A stretch of DNA of 44,608 nt from Leptolinea sp. UBA5203 (GCA_002412765.1 DHVR01000051.1:1506-46113); one strand, 5' to 3'. Positions 1 to 8,809 are shown, counted from the first letter of the stretch. Translations and numbers: made by a program. Notes: a model not told the origin generated them from the letters alone.

Positions 1-590
1 AGGTGGCCTTTTTCCATGTCCGCTTCGGAGATACCCAGCCAGCGCAGCAGTTGCCGTAAATTGGTCAGATATTGTGAGGCTTCCTGTGCAGTGCGCAAGT
101 CCGGCTCGGTGACCATTTCCACCAGCGGCACACCGCAGCGGTTGAAATCCACCTGCATTTTGCCGTAGGCATGTTTGGATTTTCCAGCGTCCTCTTCCAA
201 ATGCAGGCGGTTGATGCCCACCCGCCGCGTATAGGCTTCCTGATCCCCGCTGGCAGCCATGGGAACATCCAGATACCCGCCCAAAGCGATGGGCTTGAAG
301 AATTGGGATATTTGATAGCCCTTGGGTAAATCCGGATAGAAATAATTCTTGCGGTCAAAAATAGAAATGTTCTGCACATCGGCGTGCATGGCATGCGCCA
401 GAATAACGCCCTTTTCAGCCACTGCGGCATTAAAGACCGGTAAAACGCCTGGCAGGCCGGTACACACCGGGCAAATATTCGTGTTGGCATCCGCACCCCA
501 CGAATCTGCCTTGCAGGAGCAAAATATTTTTGTGTTGGTGTTCAACTGGATGTGTGTCTCCAGTCCAATTATTACTTCATAGGTTGTCAT
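1..590 (-). CDS. gatB: Aspartyl/glutamyl-tRNA amidotransferase subunit B, N-terminal part (cut by window edge)
   Basis: GatB activates the misacylated Glu-tRNA(Gln) or Asp-tRNA(Asn) by phosphorylation and works with GatA and GatC in the cytoplasm. Translating the minus strand from the ATG at 588-590 gives an open frame to the window edge, about 196 residues. It starts MTTYEVIIGLETHIQLNT, the typical GatB N-terminus, and has the Cys pair region CPVCTGLPGVLPV followed by FYPDLPKGYQISQ and HLEEDAGKS, all hallmarks of the GatB cradle domain. The rest of the gene lies outside the window. It follows the CAP-domain gene by 33 bp, so it is probably the last visible gene of the gatC-gatA-CAP-gatB operon. 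Confidence 0.95.
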   Translation of the reverse strand, partial: MTTYEVIIGLETHIQLNTNTKIFCSCKADSWGADANTNICPVCTGLPGVLPVFNAAVAEKGVILAHAMHADVQNISIFDRKNYFYPDLPKGYQISQFFKPIALGGYLDVPMAASGDQEAYTRRVGINRLHLEEDAGKSKHAYGKMQVDFNRCGVPLVEMVTEPDLRTAQEASQYLTNLRQLLRWLGISEADMEKGH

Positions 591-623
591 AGGTTTCTTC
601 CAATCCTGCGTCTGATTGTCTTT

Positions 624-1682
624 TTAGGGTTTGGCAAAATTCGCCGTAAAATATCCGCCGTAGGGACTACTGGCATAAAAAACATATCCAATCCCGATCT
701 CGGTATAATTTACATTCATTAGATTTGCATAATGCGCCGGGCTTTGCATCCAATAAGTAAAGGCCGATTCAGGGGAATTGTAACCGCCGGAACCTGCATA
801 GATATTTTCACCCACCCAGGAATAAGAATACCCCTGTGCAGCCACACGGCTGGCAGAAGTAGAGCCGTCCAAACCGGTGTGACTGAAATAGGCATTGCAG
901 GCCATATCCTGCGAATGGCCGCGTGCGGCGCTGGTTAACAAACCGTTGATGCCGTACGCCGCCAATCCATTTGCGGTCCGTTCTGTGTTAATTAAATTAA
1001 TTAAGGTGCTTTCAAACCCGCCATTCTCGCTATAGGCACAACCCACTGGAGCGGAGGTCACAGTCCTTGTGGCTGGCACCAGCGTAGGGGTGGCTGTGTT
1101 TTGCGGCTGACTGGTTGATGCAGCCGTGGCTGGCGGTGAGGTGCGTGTCAAGGTCTGGGTATAGTTCACCGGCACCTGCGTTCGCGTCAGCGTTTGCGTG
1201 AACCCGCGGGTCAGGGTCAGCGTGGGCTGCCCACTTTGCAGGGTAGCCGTTGCTTTAGCCGTCGGCGAGGGAAAACGTGTTCCGGTCACGGTCAGCGTAA
1301 CCTCTGCCAGGGTGGGGGTGACGGTTGCCAGGGTTGGCGTGACCGTTTCACTTATTATGGTGGTGGGAGATGAAGTCAACGATTCCTGCAGTGTCAGCGT
1401 TAGGGTCACCGGAGCAGGGATGACAGACTGCGTGGCAGCTTCAGTAAACGCCAATCCGTCTGTTCCGGGGAGGACAGGTTGAAAGGGGGTCAGGCTGGGG
1501 GTCAGCACCCAATCGACCATGCTGGCTTGAATTATTCCGGGTTCCATTTGAATGGGCCTCCCATCCAGAGGAATCTGAACGCCAGCAACACTGCACGCGG
1601 AAAGAACCCAGGCCAACATAAAGCCCCAGCCGATCAGGGCTGTTAGTTTTTGTTGTTGTGTTCGATGCCGCAAGAAATTCAT
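624..1682 (-). CDS. CAP/SCP-domain (YkwD-like) lipoprotein with Thr/Pro-rich stalk
   Basis: A secreted 352-residue protein. The N-terminus has a basic stretch, a hydrophobic segment and a lipobox-like LSAC (about residues 28-31), so it is probably a lipoprotein. Residues about 100-215 are a low-complexity Thr/Pro/Ser-rich stalk. The C-terminal 130 residues are a CAP domain: LINLINTERTANGL, RGHSQDMA, YFSHTGLDG, GENIY and the final AHYANLMNVNYTEIGIGY match the family pattern, including the active-site-like His and Glu residues. Bacterial CAP proteins are extracellular and their function is mostly unknown. The gene sits between gatA (16 bp away) and gatB (33 bp away) on the same strand, which is an odd place for an exported protein. 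Confidence in the domain is high; its role is unknown. Confidence 0.9.
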   Translation of the reverse strand: MNFLRHRTQQQKLTALIGWGFMLAWVLSACSVAGVQIPLDGRPIQMEPGIIQASMVDWVLTPSLTPFQPVLPGTDGLAFTEAATQSVIPAPVTLTLTLQESLTSSPTTIISETVTPTLATVTPTLAEVTLTVTGTRFPSPTAKATATLQSGQPTLTLTRGFTQTLTRTQVPVNYTQTLTRTSPPATAASTSQPQNTATPTLVPATRTVTSAPVGCAYSENGGFESTLINLINTERTANGLAAYGINGLLTSAARGHSQDMACNAYFSHTGLDGSTSASRVAAQGYSYSWVGENIYAGSGGYNSPESAFTYWMQSPAHYANLMNVNYTEIGIGYVFYASSPYGGYFTANFAKP

Positions 1683-1698
1683 TTAATCTCGTTTCCTC

Positions 1699-3294
1699 TT
1701 AAGCACGTAAAACGTCCGGTTTTTCCAGCCGCCAGGTTGCATTCGCAGTTGCCAGCTCATAGTGATGGGCAAAGCACAGCAAGTCGCCTTCCGAGAAATC
1801 CGGCCCCAATAATTGGATGCTGAGCGGCAGGCGTTCTGCATCCAGCCCGGCAGGGATGGCGATCCCCGGAATGCCGGCATGATTGGCCGGCACAGTGAAC
1901 TGGTCCGCATACTGCATCAAGACCGTATCGCCATAGACATCCCCTATGGGGAAGGCGCTGGTCGGTGTAGTGGGGGTCAGGAGACTGTCCAGCCGGTATT
2001 TCCCCTGCGGATCAAAGATCACGTCATAATCATTGCGGATCATGGCGCGGATTTGCTGGGCGCGTTTGTAATACTGCTCGCTGTACTGCGCGGCGCTGAC
2101 ATACATGCCCATCAAAATGCGCAGTTTCGGCTGCGGGCCAAAACCTTCCCCGCGGGAGCGGCGGTACAGCATCTGTAAATCATCTTCATGATTCGGGGTG
2201 CGGTAGCCGTACTTCACCCCGTCAAAGCGGTGTAAATTCGAGGCGGCTTCCACCCGGCTGATGACGAAATAAGCCGGAATCCCATAGCGGGTATTGGGCA
2301 TCGGTACATCTTCCACAATCTCGGCGCCGGCCTTGGCTAGCAGATCAGCGGCCTCCAGCACGATGCGCTTCATCTCTTCCGGGATGGGGCGCTGTATATA
2401 CTCGCCCGTCTCGGGATCGGGATAAGTAACCATGAAGTAATCCGGCGAGAGGCCGATCCGTTTTCCTTTAATCGATTCATCCAATCCGGCGGAGTAGCGC
2501 GGAACCGAGCGCATGGAGGCTGTGCTGTCGCGAGGGTCTGCTCCGGCCATGGCTTCCAGCATCAGGGCTGCGTCACGGGCATTGCGGGCCACCGGTCCGG
2601 GGCAATCCAGCGAGGAGCCGAAGGCAATCAGTCCATAGCGTGAGACGCGGCCGTAAGTTGGCTTCAGCCCCACCACACCGGTAAAGGCCGCCGGCTGACG
2701 GATGGAACCTGCGGTGTCCGTCCCCAGAGATAAAGGCGCTTCGCCAGCTGCCACCGAGGAGACGCTTCCGCCGGACGAGCCGCCAGGAACGCGATCCAAC
2801 TTCCAGGGATTGCGCGGCGCTGGTTGGAAAGCGGTGGATTCATTCGAGGAACCATAGGTGAATTCGTCCAGGTTGACCTTGCCCAGCATCACCCCGCCCG
2901 CGGCTTCCAACCGTTCCACGGCCGTGGCGGTGTAGGGAGCTACAAAATTCGCCAAAATTTTCGAGGCGGCTGTGGAAGGGGTACCTTTGACACAGAAGAT
3001 ATCTTTAACCGTAAAGGGCACCCCAGCCAAAGGACCAACGGTTTCACCCAGGCTGATTTTCTTGTCGATGGCGGAAGCCTGCGCTTTGGCGCGTTCGGCG
3101 GTCAGAGTAATAAAGGCATGCACGGCCTGTTTATCGGATTCTTGCATAACATCCGCCGCGTCACGGATGGCGCCGGGGCGGCCATCTACTGCCGCTACAC
3201 GCTCCAGGCAGGATTCCAACACCTCCACAGCGGAGAGTTCTTTCTTGCGGATCAATTCCGCCAATTCAGTCGCAGTTCGGTCACAGATTTGCAT
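1699..3294 (-). CDS. gatA: Aspartyl/glutamyl-tRNA amidotransferase subunit A
   Basis: GatA is the glutaminase subunit that releases ammonia from Gln for amidation of tRNA-bound Glu or Asp. The 531-residue protein has the amidase signature: the catalytic Lys is in GVPFTVKDIF (about K97), the cis-Ser is in GGSSGGS (about S173) and the nucleophile Ser is in GTDTAGSIRQPAAF (about S197), spaced as in the Ser-cisSer-Lys triad. It is roughly 45 residues longer than typical GatA, partly through an N-terminal insertion around residues 37-60. The start is 3 bp after the gatC stop, so the two are surely cotranscribed. Confidence 0.96.
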   Translation of the reverse strand: MQICDRTATELAELIRKKELSAVEVLESCLERVAAVDGRPGAIRDAADVMQESDKQAVHAFITLTAERAKAQASAIDKKISLGETVGPLAGVPFTVKDIFCVKGTPSTAASKILANFVAPYTATAVERLEAAGGVMLGKVNLDEFTYGSSNESTAFQPAPRNPWKLDRVPGGSSGGSVSSVAAGEAPLSLGTDTAGSIRQPAAFTGVVGLKPTYGRVSRYGLIAFGSSLDCPGPVARNARDAALMLEAMAGADPRDSTASMRSVPRYSAGLDESIKGKRIGLSPDYFMVTYPDPETGEYIQRPIPEEMKRIVLEAADLLAKAGAEIVEDVPMPNTRYGIPAYFVISRVEAASNLHRFDGVKYGYRTPNHEDDLQMLYRRSRGEGFGPQPKLRILMGMYVSAAQYSEQYYKRAQQIRAMIRNDYDVIFDPQGKYRLDSLLTPTTPTSAFPIGDVYGDTVLMQYADQFTVPANHAGIPGIAIPAGLDAERLPLSIQLLGPDFSEGDLLCFAHHYELATANATWRLEKPDVLRA

Positions 3295-3297
3295 AGT

Positions 3298-3618
3298 TTA
3301 TTCCAGCGTGGTGTGGGGGATATCCGGCACAACGATCGTACCTTCATCGGTTTCAGGTGCCTGGCTCAGAATGGTCTGAATATCTTCAAAGGGTTTCCAG
3401 TCATCTTTGCGCAAGGGAGCCCGCGTGTCATCGGGGATGGGAACCCCATGCGTGGTACCGGTAATCCGGGCATCTAAGGGGATGGCGATCAATTCATCAA
3501 TCGATTTCAATTGGTTATTTAATTCCCTGCGCAGATATTCGGCTTCGTCACCGGCCAAAGCCAGGGAAGCCAAATCCACCAGGTGCGCAAATACATCAGG
3601 GGAGATTTTCTCACTCAT
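3298..3618 (-). CDS. gatC: Aspartyl/glutamyl-tRNA amidotransferase subunit C
   Basis: A 106-residue GatC, the small subunit that wraps around the GatA-GatB interface and stabilises the complex. The N-terminal helix pattern (VFAHLVDLASLALAGDE), the following helix ending in LNNQLKSIDEL and the C-terminal stretch TRAPLRKDDWKPF, GTIVVPDI are typical. A clear AGGAG-type ribosome-binding site precedes the ATG. It is the first of the gat genes in the operon and is separated from gatA by 3 bp. Confidence 0.95.
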   Translation of the reverse strand: MSEKISPDVFAHLVDLASLALAGDEAEYLRRELNNQLKSIDELIAIPLDARITGTTHGVPIPDDTRAPLRKDDWKPFEDIQTILSQAPETDEGTIVVPDIPHTTLE

Positions 3619-3660
3619 GATTGTTGCTCCTGTTATGAATAAAGTTGCTCTACAGCAACT

Positions 3661-4335
3661 CTATTTTACACTGAACGAGAATTTCAGGGTCTTCATTACA
3701 TCCCCGCTGCCATTTTTTAAGACCCAGGTTGAATCGTACGACCCTGCATCATAGGGGGCAACCATATCGACAATCAGTTTGATGGTTGAGCCGGAGTTGG
3801 TTCCAGTGGAAAGATTATAACGATCCCCACCGCTGCCTTTTACCCCGCTCTGATATTCATAGAAGTAACTGGTGGTCCAATTATTGGTACCAATATTTTT
3901 CACTTCCCAAATCAAGTCGAAATCTGCACCGGTGGAGAGGGAGCTGCCATCAGATGGAGACTGGCTAATTTCAAGGGCCTGATCGTTGCCGGCGGTGTAG
4001 GTCATGGTAGCGACCGGCGTGTTGGTCGGTGTGCGGGTGGCGGTGGCAGTCGTGGTGAAGGTGGGTAATGTGAAAGAGGTGCTGGTCGGTATGGGCGTTT
4101 GTGAAGCCACCAGCGTGGCCGTGTCCATAGCAAAATAGGTGGGCGTCCAGGTGGGGGGGAGTTTTAGCATGGTGGGCGTAGCCGTGGGAATCATCACGGT
4201 GGGAATTTCAGTAGGAGGGGGAAATGGGTTGATACTGATGCGCGGATTAACAAATACCATCACCGCCAACGCGCCGATGCACAGCGTTGAGATTAAGCCT
4301 AATATGGAGAGAACATCCCAAAATGTATTTTTCAT
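3661..4335 (-). CDS. Membrane-anchored protein with Thr/Pro stalk and NBR1-like FW (Ig-like) domain
   Basis: A 224-residue protein. One N-terminal membrane helix (about residues 7-29) acts as an anchor, followed by a Thr/Pro-rich linker to about residue 110. The C-terminal 105 residues look like an FW/NBR1-type Ig-like domain: FDLIWEVKNIGTNNWTTSY, then APYDAGSYDSTWVLKNGSG and a final hydrophobic strand. Such domains are frequent in exported Chloroflexota proteins and probably bind other surface components. The first 90 residues closely resemble the next gene upstream (4399-4818), so the two are tandem paralogues; the shared N-terminal pattern is FWDVLSILGL. It is likely cotranscribed with the gat genes downstream. 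Confidence 0.8.
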   Translation of the reverse strand: MKNTFWDVLSILGLISTLCIGALAVMVFVNPRISINPFPPPTEIPTVMIPTATPTMLKLPPTWTPTYFAMDTATLVASQTPIPTSTSFTLPTFTTTATATRTPTNTPVATMTYTAGNDQALEISQSPSDGSSLSTGADFDLIWEVKNIGTNNWTTSYFYEYQSGVKGSGGDRYNLSTGTNSGSTIKLIVDMVAPYDAGSYDSTWVLKNGSGDVMKTLKFSFSVK

Positions 4336-4398
4336 TTTATTACACAGTTTTTTTTATTTTCTTAACCTGGATACCCATAATACAACAAGAGTCTGGTA

Positions 4399-4818
4399 TC
4401 ACTCTATTGGATCTGGATCTGGACTAGGTGTAATTGGCGTATTGGATTTCGTCAGGGTCAGGGTCAAGGTTATCGTACGTGTGTTAGTCGGCGTCGGTGT
4501 ATTGGATGGGGTATAGGTATTGGTTGGCGTTGGGGTAAAGGTCGCCAGACGGAAGCCGGTTGAACTGGGCACCATGGTTTGCGAAGGCGCCAGGGTGGCC
4601 GTCATGAACGCTGAACCGGGGGTTGCCGTCCATGTAGGAGGCAAGCTTAATGAGGTTGGCGTGGAGCTGGGGATGACCACTTGCGCAGGTAAAGCCTGGG
4701 GAGGGAAAGGGTTAAACATCGAATTGGGAGCCACGAAAATACTGGTGAATAAGCCGGCCAATAAACAGATAGCCAGTAAACCCAGTATGGAAAGAACATC
4801 CCAAAATGATACTTTCAC
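4399..4818 (-). CDS. Membrane-anchored Thr/Pro-rich protein, short paralogue of the FW-domain protein
   Basis: A 139-residue protein with one N-terminal membrane helix (FWDVLSILGLLAICLLAGLF) and then only a low-complexity Thr/Pro/Ser-rich tail. It matches the anchor and first linker of the neighbouring 224-residue paralogue, including the NPFPP and LPPTWT pieces, but lacks any C-terminal domain, so it may be a truncated duplicate. The start codon is GTG, preceded by AAGGAG at a good distance. A strong promoter lies just upstream, making this the first gene of the transcription unit that includes gatC and gatA. Its function is unknown. Confidence 0.7.
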   Translation of the reverse strand: MKVSFWDVLSILGLLAICLLAGLFTSIFVAPNSMFNPFPPQALPAQVVIPSSTPTSLSLPPTWTATPGSAFMTATLAPSQTMVPSSTGFRLATFTPTPTNTYTPSNTPTPTNTRTITLTLTLTKSNTPITPSPDPDPIE

Positions 4819-4858
4819 TGATCCCGACTCCTTTTTAATTCAGATACCCTCTTCTGTC

Positions 4859-4886
4859 AGTATATCTTACTTTTAAAAACTGTCAA
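4859..4886 (-). promoter_or_regulatory. Near-consensus promoter for the stalk-protein/gat operon
   Basis: On the minus strand TTGACA (4881-4886) is followed after 16 bp by TATACT (4859-4864). Transcription should start about 35 bp before the GTG of the 139-residue gene. This is the best sigma70-type promoter seen in the window and no equally good one was seen before gatC. Confidence 0.7.
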
Positions 4887-5009
4887 GCGACAGGACAGAC
4901 CTTCTGTTCCATGGATTTATCGCATCAAATTGGCGCTTGATTGCAAAATAATGGGCAAGTTCCATTATCATTAAATTTGCTACTCTATAGGATAGGATCA
5001 TTCCTCTAG

Positions 5010-5015
5010 TATAAT
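5010..5015 (+). promoter_or_regulatory. Possible -10 box for the MFS transporter gene
   Basis: A perfect TATAAT lies 39 bp before the ATG of the transporter. No convincing -35 box sits at the right distance, so this is a weak assignment. Confidence 0.35.
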
Positions 5016-5054
5016 CAAAGGAAGTATTGACCACCCAAGTTGAAAGGATAGCGA

Positions 5055-6290
5055 ATGCAAAACAGCCTTCATCCCTGCGCTCAAGACAACGCCCAAGCCG
5101 CTGGTTACTACGAAAAGTTTCATTTCAAGCATGTGTTCAGTATTTCTACGGCACATGCCGCCCATGATACCTTCAGCGGTTTTTTACCTCCCCTCCTGCC
5201 CATTCTGATTGAAAACCTGGCCATTACAAAAACGGCTGCCGGATTGCTATCTATCTTTATGCGTATTCCCAACCTGTTCCAACCTTTTATCGGCTATCTG
5301 GCTGATCACTACAATCTAAAAATCCTGGTGATATTGGCGCCAGCCATCACGGCCATCGTGATGAGCCTGGTTGGGGTAGCTCCCACCTACGCCTGGGTTG
5401 CCTTGCTGGTTTTCCTGGCAGGCGCCAGCTCTGCTGCCATTCACGCCGTAGCGCCTGTCATCAGTGGAAGATTATCGGGTGCAAATCTCGGACGGGGGAT
5501 GAGTTACTGGATGGTAGGGGGTGAATTGGGACGCGTTCTGGGTCCGCTGTTGATAGTGGTTGCAATTGATAAAATGGGACTAAAGAACACGCCCTGGATC
5601 ATGCTGATTGGTATACTGGCATCCCTGATGCTATATTTCGCACTCAAAAATACCCCCGTACAAATCATTCCAAAAGAAGATAGTGGTCCGCAGATTAAGG
5701 CTGTTTTCAAGAAAATGGGAGCCTTAATGGTACCCATGTTCGTCCTGTTGGCCCTGCGAGGATTGCTCTTTGCAGGCAGTACCATGTATTTACCAACATA
5801 TTTAATGGAAAAAGGGTCCGGTCTCGTTTTTAGTGGGGCAGCCCTCTCCATTCTCGAAGGAGCAGGTATTGTAGGTGCCTTGCTTGGCGGGTCAATCTCG
5901 GATCGGATCGGCCGCAAAACCATCATCATTTTTTCCATTTTAACAACGCCGCTCTTTACCTTTTTCTTCCTCTTCTCCAGTGGTATATTTTCTGTACTCT
6001 GGCTGATCTGTATTGGGTTCAGTATGTTATCCATTTCTCCGCCAATGATGGCACTGGTACAGGAAAGCTTTTCCGAAAGCCGTTCACTGGCAAACGGCAT
6101 CTACATGGCAATTAACTTCATCACCTCGTCTACTGGTATCTACCTGGTAGGACTGATGGGCGATCGTTACAGCCTCAGTACGGCCATATCAATTAGCGCC
6201 ATCGCCATGTTGGTGGGTTTTCCTTTGATTTTCTTTCTACCCGACGCAAAAACGGTTCAGAAATACAATCAATCAAAATCAAATCCTTAA
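5055..6290 (+). CDS. MFS transporter, fosmidomycin-resistance (Fsr)-like
   Basis: A 411-residue polytopic membrane protein with about twelve hydrophobic segments. The N-terminal region HDTFSGFLPPLLPILIENL resembles the first helix of Fsr-type drug:H+ antiporters, and the loop 2-3 motif GYLADHY fits the major facilitator signature. A second copy, GGSISDRIGRK, appears at the start of the second half (about residues 275-288). The probable role is proton-coupled efflux of small molecules; the substrate cannot be told from sequence. A GAAAGGA ribosome-binding site precedes the ATG. It is followed by an independently transcribed lipoprotein gene. Confidence 0.85.
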   Translation: MQNSLHPCAQDNAQAAGYYEKFHFKHVFSISTAHAAHDTFSGFLPPLLPILIENLAITKTAAGLLSIFMRIPNLFQPFIGYLADHYNLKILVILAPAITAIVMSLVGVAPTYAWVALLVFLAGASSAAIHAVAPVISGRLSGANLGRGMSYWMVGGELGRVLGPLLIVVAIDKMGLKNTPWIMLIGILASLMLYFALKNTPVQIIPKEDSGPQIKAVFKKMGALMVPMFVLLALRGLLFAGSTMYLPTYLMEKGSGLVFSGAALSILEGAGIVGALLGGSISDRIGRKTIIIFSILTTPLFTFFFLFSSGIFSVLWLICIGFSMLSISPPMMALVQESFSESRSLANGIYMAINFITSSTGIYLVGLMGDRYSLSTAISISAIAMLVGFPLIFFLPDAKTVQKYNQSKSNP

Positions 6291-6310
6291 ATATGTCGCT
6301 CACATCACTG

Positions 6311-6316
6311 TATAAT
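6311..6316 (+). promoter_or_regulatory. Possible -10 box for the lipoprotein gene
   Basis: TATAAT at 6311-6316, 43 bp before the chosen ATG at 6360. The -35 region is poor, so confidence is low. Confidence 0.35.
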
Positions 6317-6359
6317 TAAGGAAAAGAAAATAGTATTATTTTCCTAAGGGAGTAGTGTG

Positions 6360-7289
6360 ATGACAAAAATTTCATCGCTCAATCAAATGGGATTAATAAT
6401 AATCATCATATTGACCAGCCTTGCCTGTGTAATTGGTGGAGAAACGCCTGCCAATAGTGAGACCTTGGCTGCTACTCAGGAAGCCATTGCCCAAACCCAG
6501 GTCGCAATCTCTGTGCAGCAAACCATCCAGGCTCAGGGCGTTCTTCCCGTTGATCCAACAATTATGCCTCAGGAAATTGTTACCATTAACCCTCCTCAAG
6601 ACGATCCTTGTGCCGGAAAGAGCTTGGTTAATTCCCAGGGTACCTCCTTTTGCTATGAGCCAAGTCTGGCTGGCAGTGTAACCAATGAAATGGTTCCTGC
6701 AATTGTCAGTGAAATGAGCGAGAGCTTTCATGAACCGTCGCATATCAAATTCACGTTTCAAGGCTATGCCATTTCCCCAACTTTCCATACACCAGTCATG
6801 CATGTCTATCCAGTTGCTGCCTACACTGCCATTAATCCCTTCGCTCAGGAAAGCATCACGAGTTTACAAACTGCGATCCAGGCTCAATCCACTAATCTGG
6901 AGCACATGCCCTTCTTGCCACAATGGAATGCTGCCCAAATGATGCATATGCAAACCTCCTATCTGACGTTCCACAACGGCCAGGGGGTTCGGTACTTGAC
7001 CCAATACGGACAATCCTTTTGGCCGATTAATAATGAAGACCTGTTCTATACCTTTCAGGGTATCACCAACGACGGCCAATACTACATTTCCGCCATTCTG
7101 CCCGTCAGTCATTCCAGTCTGCCGGCCAATGGGGAAGCTTATGCCGGCGATATCAACAACCTGGGAAACAATTACGAGAGTTATCTAAATGACATCACCA
7201 ATCAGATCAATTCGCAGCCCGCTGAAAGTTTCAATCCGCAGCTCAACCAACTGGATGCGATGATAGAATCATTGTTGATCACCCCTTAG
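6360..7289 (+). CDS. Predicted lipoprotein of unknown function
   Basis: About 309 residues. A short hydrophobic signal (GLIIIIILTSLAC) ends in a lipobox-like SLAC, so the mature protein is probably lipid-anchored. The ATG at 6360 is preferred over the adjacent in-frame GTG at 6357 because AAGGGAG lies about 8 bp upstream. Residues 25-60 are rich in Gln/Ala/Thr and probably helical; the remainder is globular with no family I recognise. It is followed 12 bp later by a DUF952 gene, so the two may be cotranscribed. Confidence 0.75.
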   Translation: MTKISSLNQMGLIIIIILTSLACVIGGETPANSETLAATQEAIAQTQVAISVQQTIQAQGVLPVDPTIMPQEIVTINPPQDDPCAGKSLVNSQGTSFCYEPSLAGSVTNEMVPAIVSEMSESFHEPSHIKFTFQGYAISPTFHTPVMHVYPVAAYTAINPFAQESITSLQTAIQAQSTNLEHMPFLPQWNAAQMMHMQTSYLTFHNGQGVRYLTQYGQSFWPINNEDLFYTFQGITNDGQYYISAILPVSHSSLPANGEAYAGDINNLGNNYESYLNDITNQINSQPAESFNPQLNQLDAMIESLLITP

Positions 7290-7301
7290 GGCATACGATA
7301 A

Positions 7302-7652
7302 ATGACAATCTGCCATATCATTTCTGAAACGGATTGGAAAAAAGCCCAGGATGAAGGCAGCTACCAGCCTGCTTCCCTTCAGCTTGAAGGTTTCATCCAT
7401 TTTTCCACCCCGCAGCAAGTACTTGCGACTGCCAGCCGCTTTTATGCCCATCAATCCGGTTTATTGCTCCTGTTCGTGGAAACAGGCCAACTAACCTCGG
7501 AGCTATGCTACGAATCTGCAGCGGGTACGGCTGAACAATTTCCCCATCTATATGGCCCGCTGAATTTGGAAGCCGTTGTAGATGTGCAGCCTTTTCCAGT
7601 CAATGAAGCAGGGACTTTCCTGTTTCCAACAGCCTGGCAAAAGGAACTTTAA
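7302..7652 (+). CDS. DUF952 family protein
   Basis: 116 residues covering the whole DUF952 domain: HIISETDWKKAQ at the start, the EGFIHFSTPQQ motif at about residues 30-40, a LLLFVE strand, and FPHLYGPLNLEAV near the end. These residues are diagnostic of the family, a small cytoplasmic domain whose fold has been compared to ADP-ribosyltransferases but whose biochemical role is unknown. It lies 12 bp after the lipoprotein gene. The start ATG is consistent with the family's usual beginning close to the first strand. Confidence 0.9.
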   Translation: MTICHIISETDWKKAQDEGSYQPASLQLEGFIHFSTPQQVLATASRFYAHQSGLLLLFVETGQLTSELCYESAAGTAEQFPHLYGPLNLEAVVDVQPFPVNEAGTFLFPTAWQKEL

Positions 7653-7750
7653 ACATATCCATCGCTTCATTGATTCCCCTCATTAACTTCCCCTCCTGGG
7701 TACATCTACAATCGCATACCCAGAAAAAATGTTCGGACATCTACTTCAGT

Positions 7751-7774
7751 ATTCTACAATAAATCGTGTAGAAT
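7751..7774 (+). promoter_or_regulatory. Perfect palindrome upstream of the aldo/keto reductase (operator candidate)
   Basis: ATTCTACA (7751-7758) and TGTAGAAT (7767-7774) form perfect 8-bp arms separated by 8 bp, 51 bp before the reductase ATG. No T-run follows, so it is more like a dimeric repressor or activator site than a terminator. The regulator is unknown. Confidence 0.45.
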
Positions 7775-7825
7775 GAATTTAATACTTTAAAACTTAATTC
7801 TTAATGGTTGGCATCGGAGTAAAGA

Positions 7826-8770
7826 ATGGAATATAGAAATCTTGGAAAGGCAGGGGTAAAAGTCTCAGTTCTTGGTTTGGGAACCAATCAATTCGGGTCG
7901 GAGGCAGTCCCGCAAAAAACCGTCAACTCGATCATCGATATCGCCCTGGAACACGGCATCAATTACCTGGATACCGCCAATGTTTACAAAATGGGCGCAT
8001 CCGAGACTACGCTGGGAAATGCACTCAAAGGCCGCTGGGAGAAAGTTGTCCTTGCCACGAAATTTTACTTTCCCGTCGGCGATGGTCCGAATGATACAGG
8101 AACCTCCCGTTATCATTTGATGAACGCCGTGGAAGCCAGCTTAAAACGCCTGCAGCACGAGACGATTGATCTCTATTACGTTCACCGCTGGGACCCTTCC
8201 ACCCCCATCGCCGAGACAATGCGTGCTCTGGATGATCTGGTCCGCATGGGTAAGGTGCGCTACATCGGCGCCTCGGATTTTGCGGCCTGGCAATTGGCGG
8301 AAGCCAATCTGCTGGCCGAGTTTAAAAATTGGAGCAGCTTTTGCGTCCTTCAATCTCATTATCATATGCTGGAACGCGGCGTGGAGAAAGAGATTCTGCC
8401 CTACTGCCTGGATCACGGAGTTGGTTTTATTCCTTACTTCCCCCTTGCCGGTGGTTTCCTTACCGGAAAATACAAACGGGGTGAAAAACCGCCTGTTGGT
8501 TCCCGCGGGGAACGCGATGATTATGTACAGAGTTATTTTACGGATACCAACTTTACCATTTTGGAAGCCTTAACCCTGTGGACTGCGGCCCGTGACAGAA
8601 CGCTGAATGAACTGGCGCTTGCCTGGCTGGCCGCACAACCCGCTGTGGTCTCCGTTATTTCCGGTGCCACCCGAATGGACCATGTGACTAACAATGTAAA
8701 AGCCGCCGAATGGCAGCTTAATGCAGATGAAGTACAAGAGATTAACACCATACTGACAGCTTACCGATAA
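7826..8770 (+). CDS. Aldo/keto reductase
   Basis: A 314-residue NAD(P)H-dependent oxidoreductase of the AKR superfamily, in the branch that includes YghZ and voltage-gated K+ channel beta-like reductases. Catalytic tetrad residues are visible: D in YLDTANVY (about D50), Y55, K in VVLATKFY (about K79) and H in LYYVHRWD. The C-terminal cofactor region AVVSVISGATRMDHVTNNV is typical. It would reduce aldehydes or ketones in the cytosol; substrate unknown. A palindrome upstream suggests regulated expression. The next gene follows after 39 bp. Confidence 0.93.
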   Translation: MEYRNLGKAGVKVSVLGLGTNQFGSEAVPQKTVNSIIDIALEHGINYLDTANVYKMGASETTLGNALKGRWEKVVLATKFYFPVGDGPNDTGTSRYHLMNAVEASLKRLQHETIDLYYVHRWDPSTPIAETMRALDDLVRMGKVRYIGASDFAAWQLAEANLLAEFKNWSSFCVLQSHYHMLERGVEKEILPYCLDHGVGFIPYFPLAGGFLTGKYKRGEKPPVGSRGERDDYVQSYFTDTNFTILEALTLWTAARDRTLNELALAWLAAQPAVVSVISGATRMDHVTNNVKAAEWQLNADEVQEINTILTAYR

Positions 8771-8809
8771 AGGGGGCTGCAATCCGGTTCACAAGGAGAG
8801 ATTGGAACT

